24,260 nt of DNA from Byssothecium circinans. Taxonomy: Eukaryota > Ascomycota > Dothideomycetes > Pleosporales > Massarinaceae. The translations under genes were made by a program, and so were the position numbers. Positions 1 through 9,314 of this stretch are shown in pieces (position 1 is the stretch's first letter; every line of letters begins with the position of its first letter). The stretch is from NCBI GenBank assembly GCA_010015675.1, contig ML976978.1, forward strand, positions 765,770 to 790,029, written 5' to 3'. Below the pieces are notes generated by a model that had not been told where the DNA came from, searched no databases, and saw only the letters and a program-made list of their open reading frames with translations.

Positions 1-70
1 ACCCTCTAGGGCCTTGATATCCGCTGTCCAAATAAGCTTTTTAACCTCTCGAGATCTCCTTCCTATAGTA

Positions 71-122
71 GTTAGTACTACTAACTAATCTTGTGGGTAA
101 CTCCATGGAGACTCCGTGGAGT
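71..122. repeat. Cluster of short palindromes next to the 30-bp palindrome
   Basis: Three further inverted repeats sit in about 50 bases. GTTAGTA at 71-77 pairs with TACTAAC at 79-85 around one base. CTCCATGGAG at 101-110 is a perfect palindrome. ACTCC at 111-115 pairs with GGAGT at 118-122. The motif ACTCC/GGAGT recurs through the 30-bp palindrome as well, so the whole tract from 71 to 156 appears built from one short unit in both orientations. Confidence 0.7.
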
Positions 123-1079
123 GGATGGAAGGAGTAGGAGTACTCCGACTCCTTCCTTGTCGAAGCCTGGTGCAGGCTTGGTAAGATTAGGCAATGCTTT
201 ACGTTGATCAATTTGCTCTACACATCTAAGCGGATAGAGAAAGTCGAGGTGAACGTGTCGCAAAGTAGTGGGTAGGGTGATGAGCTTATACGCTTTTCCA
301 AAGCCATGGCGCGAGTCTCGACGTGGTCCTTCCCAGTCGTGCGTAATGTACCTTAGCGCTTCACTACTAAAACTACCCAACCATTCATCCGCTCCGAGTT
401 TGCACTGCAGGGAACGCAGATTGGGAAGCTTGCTTGAGAGATCGAGGATAACGCGAAGGTCTAGTTTTCGGAACCCTTCTACGGATTCCGATAAGTGAGA
501 GCCTACATCCCATCCATGCACAGTAAGAGACTGCACAGATAGAACGGTCGGAAGGGTCGACGGTGAGAGCAGATGGACGCGCCAACTGACGAAATGGCGA
601 TGACTGCAAAAGCCCCAGTCGATGTTTCCTCTAAAGGGCGTATATACTGTGAGGTGGATTTTTCTTGGTGTATTGAGTTCACCTAGCCGCATATCGAATA
701 CGTTTCCTAGTCGGGTTTCCAAAGCCTTCAAGGTTGAGTAGAGGAAGATAATCTGGCCGGTGAAAATTTGATCCAGCTTTTGAAGCTCGTTTGCCGTTTC
801 ACGACAATCATCCTCTGCTTCAATTTCATCGTCGTAAGGTCCGAGATCGGGTAATTTGGTTTTGAATTTGACGTTCTTGAGATAGCGAAAACGGTGGCCA
901 CTGTACCTCGAGAGAAATGTGGAGTCGTTGGTAGTCGTCAAGTTGAATTCCGAAAATGCCTCTGAATACTCCTCAGCTGCGTACTGCCATCCCGACGATA
1001 TAAACAGGGTCGATTTCAGGTCGTCGCGGCTCAGATAGCTGCTGATGCGGTTTACGATTTCTTGTGGTAGGTTGTTCAT
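81..1079 (-). CDS. F-box domain protein, possibly C-terminally altered
   Basis: Single-exon model of 332 residues, ATG at 1079-1077 and TAG at 83-81. The first 50 residues form an F-box: LPQEIVNRISSYL followed by the DDLKSTLFISSGWQYAAE helix region. F-box proteins recruit substrates to SCF ubiquitin ligases through Skp1. The rest has no repeat I recognise. Related Pleosporales proteins, as I recall them, run to about 500 residues, so this one looks short. After the segment ending LPNLTKP (near residue 300) the sequence becomes leucine- and proline-rich and is encoded by a cluster of palindromes (see the repeat entries). Further 3' on the minus strand, a TACTAAC (77-71) followed by CTATAG (68-63) looks like an intron branch site and acceptor. 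The true last exon could therefore lie beyond the window edge, but I see no convincing donor. The F-box call is firm; the 3' end is not. Confidence 0.75.
   Translation of the reverse strand: MNNLPQEIVNRISSYLSRDDLKSTLFISSGWQYAAEEYSEAFSEFNLTTTNDSTFLSRYSGHRFRYLKNVKFKTKLPDLGPYDDEIEAEDDCRETANELQKLDQIFTGQIIFLYSTLKALETRLGNVFDMRLGELNTPRKIHLTVYTPFRGNIDWGFCSHRHFVSWRVHLLSPSTLPTVLSVQSLTVHGWDVGSHLSESVEGFRKLDLRVILDLSSKLPNLRSLQCKLGADEWLGSFSSEALRYITHDWEGPRRDSRHGFGKAYKLITLPTTLRHVHLDFLYPLRCVEQIDQRKALPNLTKPAPGFDKEGVGVLLLLPSTPRSLHGVTHKIS
127..156. repeat. 30-bp near-perfect palindrome inside the F-box coding region
   Basis: Arms 127-141 and 142-156 pair at 14 of 15 positions, with no spacer and GGAGTACTCC at the centre. 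It lies in the last fifth of the F-box ORF, where it encodes a leucine/valine-rich stretch not expected in the family. Confidence 0.8.
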
Positions 1080-1770
1080 GGTGTTAAGGTGTTTCGGGAT
1101 TATCCCACCAGGAAGCTTTGATTTCGTGATTGTAAGGATGCAAATACATCAATGGAGCGGTCGTGAGTTGGGAGTTGAGTAATCTGCAAAGAGGTACTTG
1201 GGAGGTCACGTTGAGTGTGATGTATCTGCTTGATCGTGAGGCTTATATTGGGAGCCAAGCGAGAGGCGCTAGTCTGAACAGGCCCAGGGGGGGTTAAACA
1301 TCAACGTGACCGATAGTGAATGATATATATCTAGATATCAGCTCATCAGGCATATCCACCTAAAATTGCCATTGACAGGCTTCAGAGGGAGGTCATGTCT
1401 CAGAGGACCGTGTCAAACACCGGTGACTCCTCAGCGGCTGGTCTTGCTTTCACCGCACGACGTGTCAGCAGACGAAGAGCTGGGTTGGGCTGAATATTAG
1501 GGCTACGTGATTGGGGCACATCCATAGTCCTTTCATATTGCTGGGCTGTTTTGAAAGTGCTGCGCCGCACGCCGGAGAACGGACGCAAAGTAAGCCTCCC
1601 AACACTCGCCACATTTCATCTTTACAGAGTAAGGCGAGCACAGAAGCGGGATTGCAGGTTTTATGGGAGTAGTTGTAAGAAATTGTAGGATATACACGAA
1701 CTAAGTAGGATAATTACACCGACGACACTGTGGATGCGCATCTCACAGCTATTTTGAGGTTGAGAGCACT
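1080..1770. other. Intergenic spacer, no gene seen
   Basis: This 691-base gap holds the F-box gene promoter at its left end and the 3' flank of the metallopeptidase gene at its right end. A minus-strand open frame at 1612-1400 begins with GTG and has no suitable ATG, so it is not called. No RNA gene or repeat was recognised. Confidence 0.6.
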
Positions 1771-3873
1771 TCAACGACGGGTGCGCTGTTGCTGCGACGG
1801 CTTCGCTTGAGTAACCATAGTGGTCGGAGAAGCAGGTCCTTTCGAGACCACTGTTTTCCCACCCTTCCCCGGGACTCCTGGATCGGCGAATTCAGCTTTG
1901 ATCAAAGCTTTGATCTCCTTGGCTACTTTCTCTGCTTTGGCCAAGTTAAAGCTGGATGTAGCCTTCCATTTCGAGGGTCGATTAGTGCCCGTGGCGACCG
2001 GTTTCTTGAAGATACGGGAAGGGTTGCGGACAGGCGTGGATGACGGTGTCGACGACGACACTGGCGTCGAAGACTTCGTTGCTGCTGGTGACGGCGATGA
2101 AGACTTAATAGGAGATGTTGCAGAAACTTTCCCAGAAGAAAGTGACATCGATGATGGTAGAACCTTGGAACTAGTACGGCCCGAAGTGACGGTGTTGCTT
2201 TTGCTGGAGCTTGGAGCTCCAGTGCCCTTCGAAGCCTCGCTCTTCGATGAGGAACTTCTAGACGATATCGATACGGAAGAATTTGGAGGGCTCGAGGTTG
2301 GTGTTGACTTAGACTTCACACTCGATGATGATGATAGCGGAGATTTTGGCGGACTTGAACTTGCTGCATGCTTGGTATCGCTTTTTGTCTCTGCTCCAGG
2401 AGTTTTCGGTGGCGCAGAAGGCTTCGATGGAGCAACTGACGTCTTAGACAATGCTGCCGAAGCATTCGGTTGTGGCTTAGCATTGGGCTTAGGAGTCTTC
2501 GGGGTTTCCGGGGCGCGTTTGACCCCAATTTTTTGCGCCGAAATATTATCAGTTCCCCTTTTGGAAGATGCAACTTTCGGTTTCTCTGATTTCTCTGCAA
2601 GACCACTATACCATTGGAATTCTGGATTTTTGAGTGTCAAGTAGTACGACCACGCGAAGAAGACAAAGTTATCAGGGTTTTTCCGCGCGTCTTTCAACTT
2701 CTTTGACTCTTTCGAAGAAACTAGTTCCAAACAATCGGTCGGTTTAGTAGCCGTATCTGGTGAGCCATCATCGGGTTGTACTAAGTGGAATAGTTCGTGG
2801 AACAGCGTAAGGCCCCTGGGAGCAACATCGTCTAACGTTGTACCTTCGTTTCTGATTTTGGGCGAGGCTAGGGCGTCGGCAGCAGTCTCAACAGGCTCCG
2901 CGTCATCGGTGAAGGCGGCGTCGCAAAGTGTAACGCTGTCGATCAACATATCGAAAATGGTGAGCGCAAAAAGGATTTCTTTGGGAGAAGTGTTGCAAAA
3001 GCTTCGTGGATTGCCTTCATAGCGCTCCGATTTTACTTCAATCTTGTAGTCTTTGATGTCCTTAGACCAGTAAGGGTATTCTTCCCCTTAAGTATGAATG
3101 AGCGATCGTTGGCATGAGCATTTCATAGTTAATAACTTACAATTAGGACTTTTCCCTTTCTGCATCCCCGTCAAGAAGCTCCTGGTCACATGATCTGAAG
3201 CTTCAAGATTGCCAATGTTATATGTGCGTACATTGGCGGTTTTCTTGGTGTCTGGTTCTTTGATTTCCAAGCCTGTCTCTTGTTCGTAAAAAGTCTCATC
3301 TTCCTTCAACCAGGTACTGCCGCAAAACAAGAACGGCTTCTTCTTTTCGTTGCCTTTATCGAGGAATTTCGGATCCCGATTGTCAAGCAGCGCTTCCACT
3401 GAATCGAAGTATGCTACACATGCCAAATCAGCAATAATTGGGGAGTGTTGGAATTGATATGGCTTACTTTTGATTTGCTGATACACGTTCGCATCACTTT
3501 TGTAAATGTCACCTTCACCCCCGGACTTGAACTTCACGCCGAAAAAGGAACCGAGATTGTTTTTCAAGTTCGCAGAAACGATCTGTTGCGGGTCATCTGG
3601 CATTCCATGTAACACTTCTTTCAATATTGTCTTCGTATCGTCCATCCACTTTTCGACAATGTGTACTTTACCATCACAGCCACCATCGACCGTCCCTATC
3701 TTGACATGGAAGACATCATGCAGTAACCCTGTGCGTGGTTCTTTGGGTGGTCCTTTGGGTGGTCCTTTGGGTGGTCCTTTGGGTGGTTCTTTGGGTGGTT
3801 CTTTGGGCGATGTCGCGTGAACGAGGGAGGAGCTCAGGAGAAACAGTGTAGTAACCACAAATTGGAGCCTCAT
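1771..3873 (-). CDS. Secreted HExxH (Asp-zincin-like) metallopeptidase with long Ser/Thr/Pro/Lys tail
   Basis: Two-exon model of 682 residues. Exon 1 is 3873-3141, the intron 3140-3087 (54 nt, GTAAGT to CTTAAG), exon 2 3086-1771; phase is kept across the junction. Residues 1-20 are a signal peptide ending LVHA. A Lys-Glu/Gly-Pro-Pro tetrapeptide repeat follows (about 22-45). Residues 341-345 read HELFH, the zinc-binding HExxH. An Asp at 362 (PTDCLEL) sits where Asp-zincins of the deuterolysin/lysine-endopeptidase type place their third ligand, and NPDNFVFFA at 381-389 matches the helix that often follows in fungal members. The usual GTxDxxYG motif is degenerate here: no Tyr-Gly pair follows the Asp. 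From about residue 413 to the end the protein is low-complexity, rich in Ser, Thr, Pro and Lys, probably O-glycosylated or disordered. Likely an extracellular protease or protease-derived secreted protein; activity and substrate are not shown by the sequence. Confidence 0.75.
3737..3808. repeat. 12-bp minisatellite, six units
   Basis: Six tandem 12-base units of the form GGTYCTTTGGGY, differing mainly at one C/T position, lie in exon 1 of the metallopeptidase gene. In the minus reading frame each unit encodes Pro-Pro-Lys plus Glu or Gly, placed just after the signal peptide. The C/T change decides Gly or Glu. Confidence 0.9.
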
Positions 3874-4376
3874 AGCGAGTGGTGCTTGGAGGAGGGGGGG
3901 GGGCGAGAGTGTACGTTAGGAAAGATCCCTGGATGATGCTAGGACCAAGTATATGATAGGTAGATTATAAAGTCAGACGGGTTTGAAGAACAAAATGTAT
4001 GGAAATGAGAGACTGGCGAGATGTGTTGTGACGATAAAGTTAGAAGCTGCACATCCATGCTATATACTAGCAATACAGCCCCCGCCGCGCATCATCAGCC
4101 AAGGCCGCGTTGAAATGAACGGCATTACTATGATACATTCACATGTATAGCTTCAAGGAAGTCCGAAGAGGCGTAGTGATCAGTGCCATTATCCGAAAAG
4201 ACATCCAATACCCTACGCCGGCTTGTGCTCATACTGTGCCGCCGGGATGCGGCGTAAAGTCCGCACTCTCAATTTCGGGTCCAAGTGAAGAGTTTCGCAT
4301 TCCGGCCCGAATAATAACATCAACTATCTGTGTAGAATTCAAAGACCAATCAGATAAGAAACCATACCGACCTTGG
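3874..4376. other. Promoter region of the metallopeptidase gene, with a G10 run
   Basis: The 503-base spacer carries a run of ten G at 3894-3903, read as C10 on the minus strand about 20 nt upstream of the metallopeptidase ATG. A TATAAT-like string on the minus strand lies at about 3970-3965, some 95 nt upstream of that ATG. The 161-codon plus-strand open frame at 4143-4628 overlaps the next gene in antisense and does not look coding. Confidence 0.45.
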
Positions 4377-5231
4377 TTAGACGGCTGCGGCTATCTCCTT
4401 CTCATACTCCTCGCTGTCTTCATCAGACTCCGGGGGAGGTCTGCCATTGAAGAAGCAGAATGGAGTATCGATGAATTTGCAGTGCAGCTCGCGCATTCCC
4501 ATCATTCCTGCATCGTTCAGCTGCTCTTTGAAATAGGTGTAGACTCCTACGACCCTTCCATTTGCCAAACCAAGTGCCTCCGTTTCCTTGAATTCGCTCT
4601 CGGATTGTGCGCTTCTCCAGTAATTTAAGAAGCGAAGCACGTTCGCTTCTTTGCCCTCAAATTTCTGTGTGCCTTGAACCCAGCCTCGATGCCCGCGGAC
4701 GTAATAGGCACTGGGCTTTCGCGCCATGTAGTACACCATTCCCCGCGCTCTCATGGCTTTCTGCCGATCAGCGTCGGAGATGGAAGCAGGGAAGTAAGCG
4801 TCAATGATTCCAGCGTGGTCGACTTTTAGGTAAGTCCAGAAATGAGCGTTTATGTGACAGCGATGCGTTTCGAGTGGTGCCGTGCTTAGCTTCGAAAGAG
4901 CTTGCCTCTGATCCGCATATGCCGTAGTAGCCTCGAACAGGTCCACGGCACCATGTGTACTCCACACTACCGACTCAGCCTCACATATAGGGATGCAGGG
5001 GTGTGACCAACCTGTGAGGTACCAAACAGTTTCCGGATCCTCTTTCACCCGTCCGTAAAGCGCGCGCAGAAAGCCCGGAACCTTATCTGGCGTGTGACAG
5101 CTCATGAGTGCAAGGAAGTCTTTCTTGTCCATTGTGCTCCGTTGGTCGATAGTTTTAGACAAAGGGATTTGAAGTGTAGTCCATGAGACAACTACGTACT
5201 CCGGATGATCCACCTGGGCTGCTGCCGCCAT
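4377..5231 (-). CDS. Hypothetical protein, 284 residues
   Basis: Single-exon ORF with ATG at 5231-5229 and TAA at 4379-4377. The family is not recognised with certainty. The sequence has two similar halves in outline: residues about 10-105 end in a YLTGWSHP segment, and residues about 120-225 end in RGWVQGTQKFEGKEANVLRFLNY. Such spacing of Trp/Gly strands and helices is reminiscent of two fused dimeric alpha/beta-barrel (ABM-like) domains; this is inference only. The C-terminus is acidic (PESDEDSEEYEKE) and ends in Ala-Ala-Ala-Val. There is no signal peptide or membrane segment, so it is probably intracellular. A good TATA box sits 118 nt upstream and the ATG context (caatcATGG) is acceptable, supporting a real gene. 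Confidence 0.65.
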   Translation of the reverse strand: MAAAAQVDHPEYVVVSWTTLQIPLSKTIDQRSTMDKKDFLALMSCHTPDKVPGFLRALYGRVKEDPETVWYLTGWSHPCIPICEAESVVWSTHGAVDLFEATTAYADQRQALSKLSTAPLETHRCHINAHFWTYLKVDHAGIIDAYFPASISDADRQKAMRARGMVYYMARKPSAYYVRGHRGWVQGTQKFEGKEANVLRFLNYWRSAQSESEFKETEALGLANGRVVGVYTYFKEQLNDAGMMGMRELHCKFIDTPFCFFNGRPPPESDEDSEEYEKEIAAAV

Positions 5232-5348
5232 GATTGTTTGCGTAAAAAGGATAAATGAAACCGTTGAATGAGGTGAATGAAACCAAGTGGAAGATGTCCG
5301 AGATGATACGCCGTAATATGGCGTGTGGAAAGTCTAGGGTGCGCCCAG

Positions 5349-5356
5349 TATTTATA
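5349..5356 (-). promoter_or_regulatory. TATA box of the 284-residue gene
   Basis: TATAAATA on the minus strand, 118 nt upstream of the ATG at 5231. The spacing is typical for a fungal TATA promoter with a short leader. Confidence 0.5.
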
Positions 5357-5587
5357 TTAGACTGTGGCGAACAACGCAGTGCTGCCGACTGTGCCGCAGC
5401 GACAAGCTGCACGATTACCGGTTCAGGCCGCAGCTGAAGGACTAATGGTAACCAATGGTAGCTATCTTCGAAAAAGAAAATCCAAGTCCGTTATGTACAC
5501 ACAAGGAGTGGGGATAAAACTAAATTCAGCTGTTCAACAAACCGGTAGACTACGATATTCATACCAGTGGAACGTTTTGGTGCACGT

Positions 5588-5647
5588 GATGCGCGGGAAT
5601 TGACCCGTGGACCCCCGGCTTACACATGCACATGTGTAAAACGCATC
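5588..5647. repeat. Compact foldable element with three pairing stems
   Basis: GATGCG at 5588-5593 pairs with CGCATC at 5642-5647. Inside, CGGG at 5594-5597 pairs with CCCG at 5604-5607, and TTACACATG at 5620-5628 pairs with CATGTGTAA at 5631-5639. On the minus strand the CGGG-TCAATT-CCCG hairpin resembles a tRNA T-arm one base short, but no D-arm or anticodon arm is present. It could be a tRNA relic, a structured RNA or chance. Confidence 0.35.
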
Positions 5648-6778
5648 GAACTTCAACACCATCCGAATCGGCCATAATCACATAAGCAATTTATTTACAG
5701 ATTAATACCTAAGCATACATATATGCTTCTACTAAAAGTAAAACCTGCTGTTATATGTTTTTATTTTCTTTGCGCCGATGAATCAACCTTCACGTGTCCA
5801 ACAACCGTAGCGTGTAACCTGGAGTAGTTAAACACTTCGTACAATCCAGTCGTGTTTTGACAGAGATCAAAGATATATTTAGGGGTTTAAGGTACTTGGA
5901 TAAAGTTTTGACAGAGCTTAGACACCATTTCAGACCCTATTAGGACTACAAAAACGATTCATCCATACCCTAAAGCGTGGTACAGAAGTATGATGATGGG
6001 GTCTTAATATCCCTATCCGTACTTCATATTAACAAAGGAATTAGTAACCTTACTGTAGTGATGGGAAATACCTCCAAAACTCGCTAGATCGACATCAGAA
6101 GCAAACTCTCTCGAAACTGAAGGGGAAAATCCAATTTAGTACTCAGTCTACGAACGCCGATCGCCGTGACTAGCACTGGACATGGCCGATAGACGTTTGG
6201 TCCGAACATATCACTCCACCACATTACTAATGACGAATCATAACCTTCATCTAGGACCAATGTAGGCTGCTTACAAGGATATTGAGATAATTGCGAATTT
6301 GCAAGTGGCATATCCCCGATAAGGCTTGATCTTAAGTTCCTCGCATTTACTAGGCGCGTGACTCAAATGAGCGATGGCAAAGCGTGTAGAATGGCGTGCA
6401 AGTGTGTTTGACATATAGTTTGTGATGTATCGAACGATGCAGAGAGAGACAAAAAGAAGTGTTTCAGGAAGTCGAAGGAAAAGATAGTACGTACTGTTCC
6501 GAGGTGGACGACGAAGTACATATTTGGACATTCAATCGACCAAAAATGGGAGACTGAAATCCAGCGAAGGATTGTTTGAGTTCAGGTATGCGTTTGTTGG
6601 CACGTGTGTTGGACTTGACAGCGCACAGGTCACCGTAGCGCCCTAAAAAGTGAAGGGTAATTATAATATCATTGAGAAACGCTTCAAAAGTCATAGTCTC
6701 GTTCAAAGAAGAGCACATTACAATAGTAAGACACGGACGTAGGAGAACAGAGTTGGGTATACAACATCATCAAACCCT

Positions 6779-7906
6779 CTATACAGCCGCCGCGGCAGCA
6801 ACCAGAGCATCAATACCACTAGCGTGAGTGGTGGGGTTCACATTCGTACTGCCGCCTTGCCATTTATCCGAAAAGAGACCCTCAGCGTTCCTCGCCTTGC
6901 TCCACACAGAGTCAGCGTTCTTCTTGAGGAAGTCAGCGTACTTCGGCTCATGAACATTGCTGTTGAGAGAAGCGAGGCCACGGATATACGCTCCCTTGAA
7001 CATGGCGCCTTGCTCTCCCAGAGTACCGCCGACGGGCTCCGTGAGAATACCGGAAGAGGCGAGTTTGGCGAAGGAACCTTTAGTCAGCGCGGATGCATGG
7101 TTGATGAAGCCACCGCTGAGAAATGTTAGTATAATTTTTTTAACATATATGGAGACTGAGATGGGGATCGGGACTTACTCGCTCTTCGCCTTCGCCATCT
7201 CAGAGAGCGCACCCAGTATCACGCCTTGGTTATACGTAAACGTCGTCTTGCCGTCATTCTTGCACGTCGCCAACGTCAACCCATCGTTGATTAAGTTGTC
7301 GCCGTTGATCATGCCCGATTTCTTGAACCAATCCCAGTCCATTTGCGCCCAACGCACATAGTTCTCCTTCTCGTTCGCCGGCACACGGTTCGCCAGATGG
7401 GCAGCCACGGAAAAGAAAAGCGCATTCGCAATGGCATTGGTGCTCGTCTTCTTCTTATCCCACCAAATGCCACCTCCACAAGGCGTCGTCCACCCGCCCG
7501 TCATATCCTCAAATATGTACTTCGCTGTATCGAGATATTTTTTGTCGTTGGTCAAATCGTAACTTGCAATCCATCCAAGGGCCCACCAGCCCATGTCATC
7601 GTAGTAGTCGTTGAGCCAGTTCTTCGCACCTTGGCGGTTTGGTGCCTTTGAGTATGTGTTGGCGATGATGTTGATGGCGGTTGGTTTGAAGGCGGCGTCG
7701 ATCTGGCCGAAGCGGGCGAGCATTTCGACGATGTTTCCAGACTGCCACCAGAGGTCCGTCTTTGCACCTTTCCAGAGTCCGGTGGCCGTGTTGTAGTATT
7801 TTGATTGGAGGAGGTTAATGGCGGCATTGGCATTGTCGGAGTAGGTTGATGCGGATGCCGCTGAGGCGAGGGACAGAAGGGGGAGGAGAGCGACTGTGTA
7901 CTTCAT
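6779..7906 (-). CDS. Secreted glycoside hydrolase family 76 (alpha-1,6-mannanase-like)
   Basis: Two-exon model of 354 residues. Exon 1 is 7906-7179, the intron 7178-7116 (63 nt, GTAAGT donor, perfect TACTAAC branch site, CTCAG acceptor), exon 2 7115-6779. The ATG at 7906 starts a clear signal peptide (MKYTVALLPLLSLASAASA); the frame upstream is open but has only a GTG. GH76 enzymes cut alpha-1,6-mannan backbones, and fungal Dcw1/Dfg5 members attach GPI proteins to the wall glucan. The catalytic Asp-Asp pair is seen at residues 103-104 in YYDDMGWWALGW. Other family features include CGGGIWWDKKK and the TYNQGVILGAL segment near the end of exon 1. The protein stops at DALVAAAAAV with no GPI-anchor tail, so it is more likely a free secreted mannanase than a Dcw1/Dfg5 wall transglycosidase. 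Confidence 0.9.
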
Positions 7907-9314
7907 GATTGGGGTTGATTGCCGTAAATGAATGACTGGATGAAATAACTGACGACTGCTAGGGAAAAAAAATGCAGAGACCGTAGTCTTAGACACGCAC
8001 AGAGAAAAGACAACCCATCAATGGCGCGCCCCCACTTTATAACCTCATTCACTATTCCGCACGAGAAGGATGTAATCTGTCGGCGCAGGGCTCGGCGTCA
8101 GGTACGCGCTGCAAGCGTTGGCGGAGGCTTGCTGTAAGCGGCCCCTAAATTTGCGCCAGTATAGCCATAAACAGGAATCGACTAACTCTGTCCATAATAA
8201 GCGATTTGTTCTAACCCTACATAAATATTAAGCTATGGTCCGTGGTGTGCAACTGCCAGATGAGGTTGAAGTTGGAAATGGCCGGTTACCTGACGTTCAT
8301 CTCGAAGACCTCAAGGCGGTGGTGCATGTCTTTGCATAGCCGCGAAAGGTTTTCTGAGGTCATGAGCTCTTTTGAAGGACTTTGCGCTCGTCTGCTTGCA
8401 GAAGGGATGTTTGTTAAAAGTCTGCTGGCGCCTAGAGTGGTGTGTTTAATCACCGGTCGATTCGCGCGAGAGCGTGGCGCCATTGGCGGCCCGACAATCA
8501 TGAAACGAGCGTGGGAATGGACGAATTGAAGCATCGATTCTAAAAACACTAAGTCGAATGGCGTTAGGTGGGTAGTAGGTTCGCTATTCAGTGTTCTGTT
8601 CGCAAACACTACTACAATGTACGGTGGAACGGAAACCCATATGAAGGCTATTTAGTCTGGTGAGCATGTTCATTAATTCGATATGCAATACCCTCATTGT
8701 TCGCGCTGCCCTATAATCTATGAGACGGAGTGGGGAGTCCACACCGTCGAATCTCAGTGTCGACGTTTAAGCCGAAGACAAACCGCCGTCGACTTTGCGC
8801 ACTTCTGGGTTGAGATACCTCTCGATACAAGCACGCAGCAAGCCCACGCAGAAATGAGGAAACGGAAGCCCGCTGTCCGCGTCGTGAGCGGCATGGGAAC
8901 GAGAAGGCTTTTGATGAGCTCAGATGCGGGATGTTTGTGGATGGTAGCAGCTGCGGACTGGAGCGGGCTAAATGGCGTGGCATGGGCGCAGTCAACTGTC
9001 TAAGCACGCAATCGCCAGACCTTAACTGCCATGCGAACCGTTCGTACCACCCTCTAGTCCCATCTCCTGCATTGTCTCAAGTGAGAGCCGCCTTTGAGTG
9101 CTGAAAGAGAACAACTGGTGGCTAAGCGTACCAGATCCATTTAGCCCCACAAAATGATGAACTAAAATGGTTTAGTGGCACGGAGCTGCTGCGGCCAACT
9201 GCACACCCCTCCGAAACCTAGGTCACACAACGATCACATGATATAGCTCCAACCTTGGAATTGATAACACGACGTTCTAATGAGTTCTACTCTCTTTCGG
9301 CAGACTCCATATCC
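7907..9314. other. Divergent spacer between GH76 and HET genes, no gene called
   Basis: This 1.4-kb region must hold both promoters. Open frames of about 95 to 107 codons occur on both strands at 8242-8609 and 8683-9007. Both minus-strand frames begin with GTG rather than ATG. None shows a domain. The minus-strand frame at 8609-8286 ends at a possible donor (CAG then GTAACC), so a small spliced gene cannot be fully excluded. Confidence 0.45.
8035..8041 (-). promoter_or_regulatory. TATA box of the GH76 gene
   Basis: TATAAAG on the minus strand, about 130 nt upstream of the ATG at 7906. It supports the shorter start, since transcription would begin near 8010. Confidence 0.5.

Larger units (their letters stand above)
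5232..6778. other. Long spacer without a supported gene
   Basis: About 1.5 kb. It contains the 5588-5647 foldable element and a 12-base direct repeat GTTTTGACAGAG at 5854-5865 and 5905-5916. Three overlapping minus-strand open frames of 75 to 86 codons lie between 6084 and 6718; two begin with ATG but none shows a recognisable domain or clear splice links, so they are not called. Confidence 0.5.

Noticed and set aside
1400..1612. Minus-strand open frame of 70 codons
   Set aside because: It begins with GTG; the two nearby ATGs are in other frames, and no domain is seen.
1820..2644. Long plus-strand open frame (274 codons) opposite the metallopeptidase tail
   Set aside because: It is the antisense of Ser/Thr/Pro/Lys codons, which yields acidic and glycine-rich sequence free of stops. 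It has no domain, and the minus strand carries a spliced, domain-bearing gene.
4143..4628. Plus-strand open frame of 161 codons
   Set aside because: It overlaps the 284-residue gene in antisense, and its product shows no domain. The minus-strand gene has a TATA box and better composition.
8683..9007. Overlapping open frames on both strands
   Set aside because: The minus frame starts with GTG, neither product resembles a protein family, and no splice links were found.
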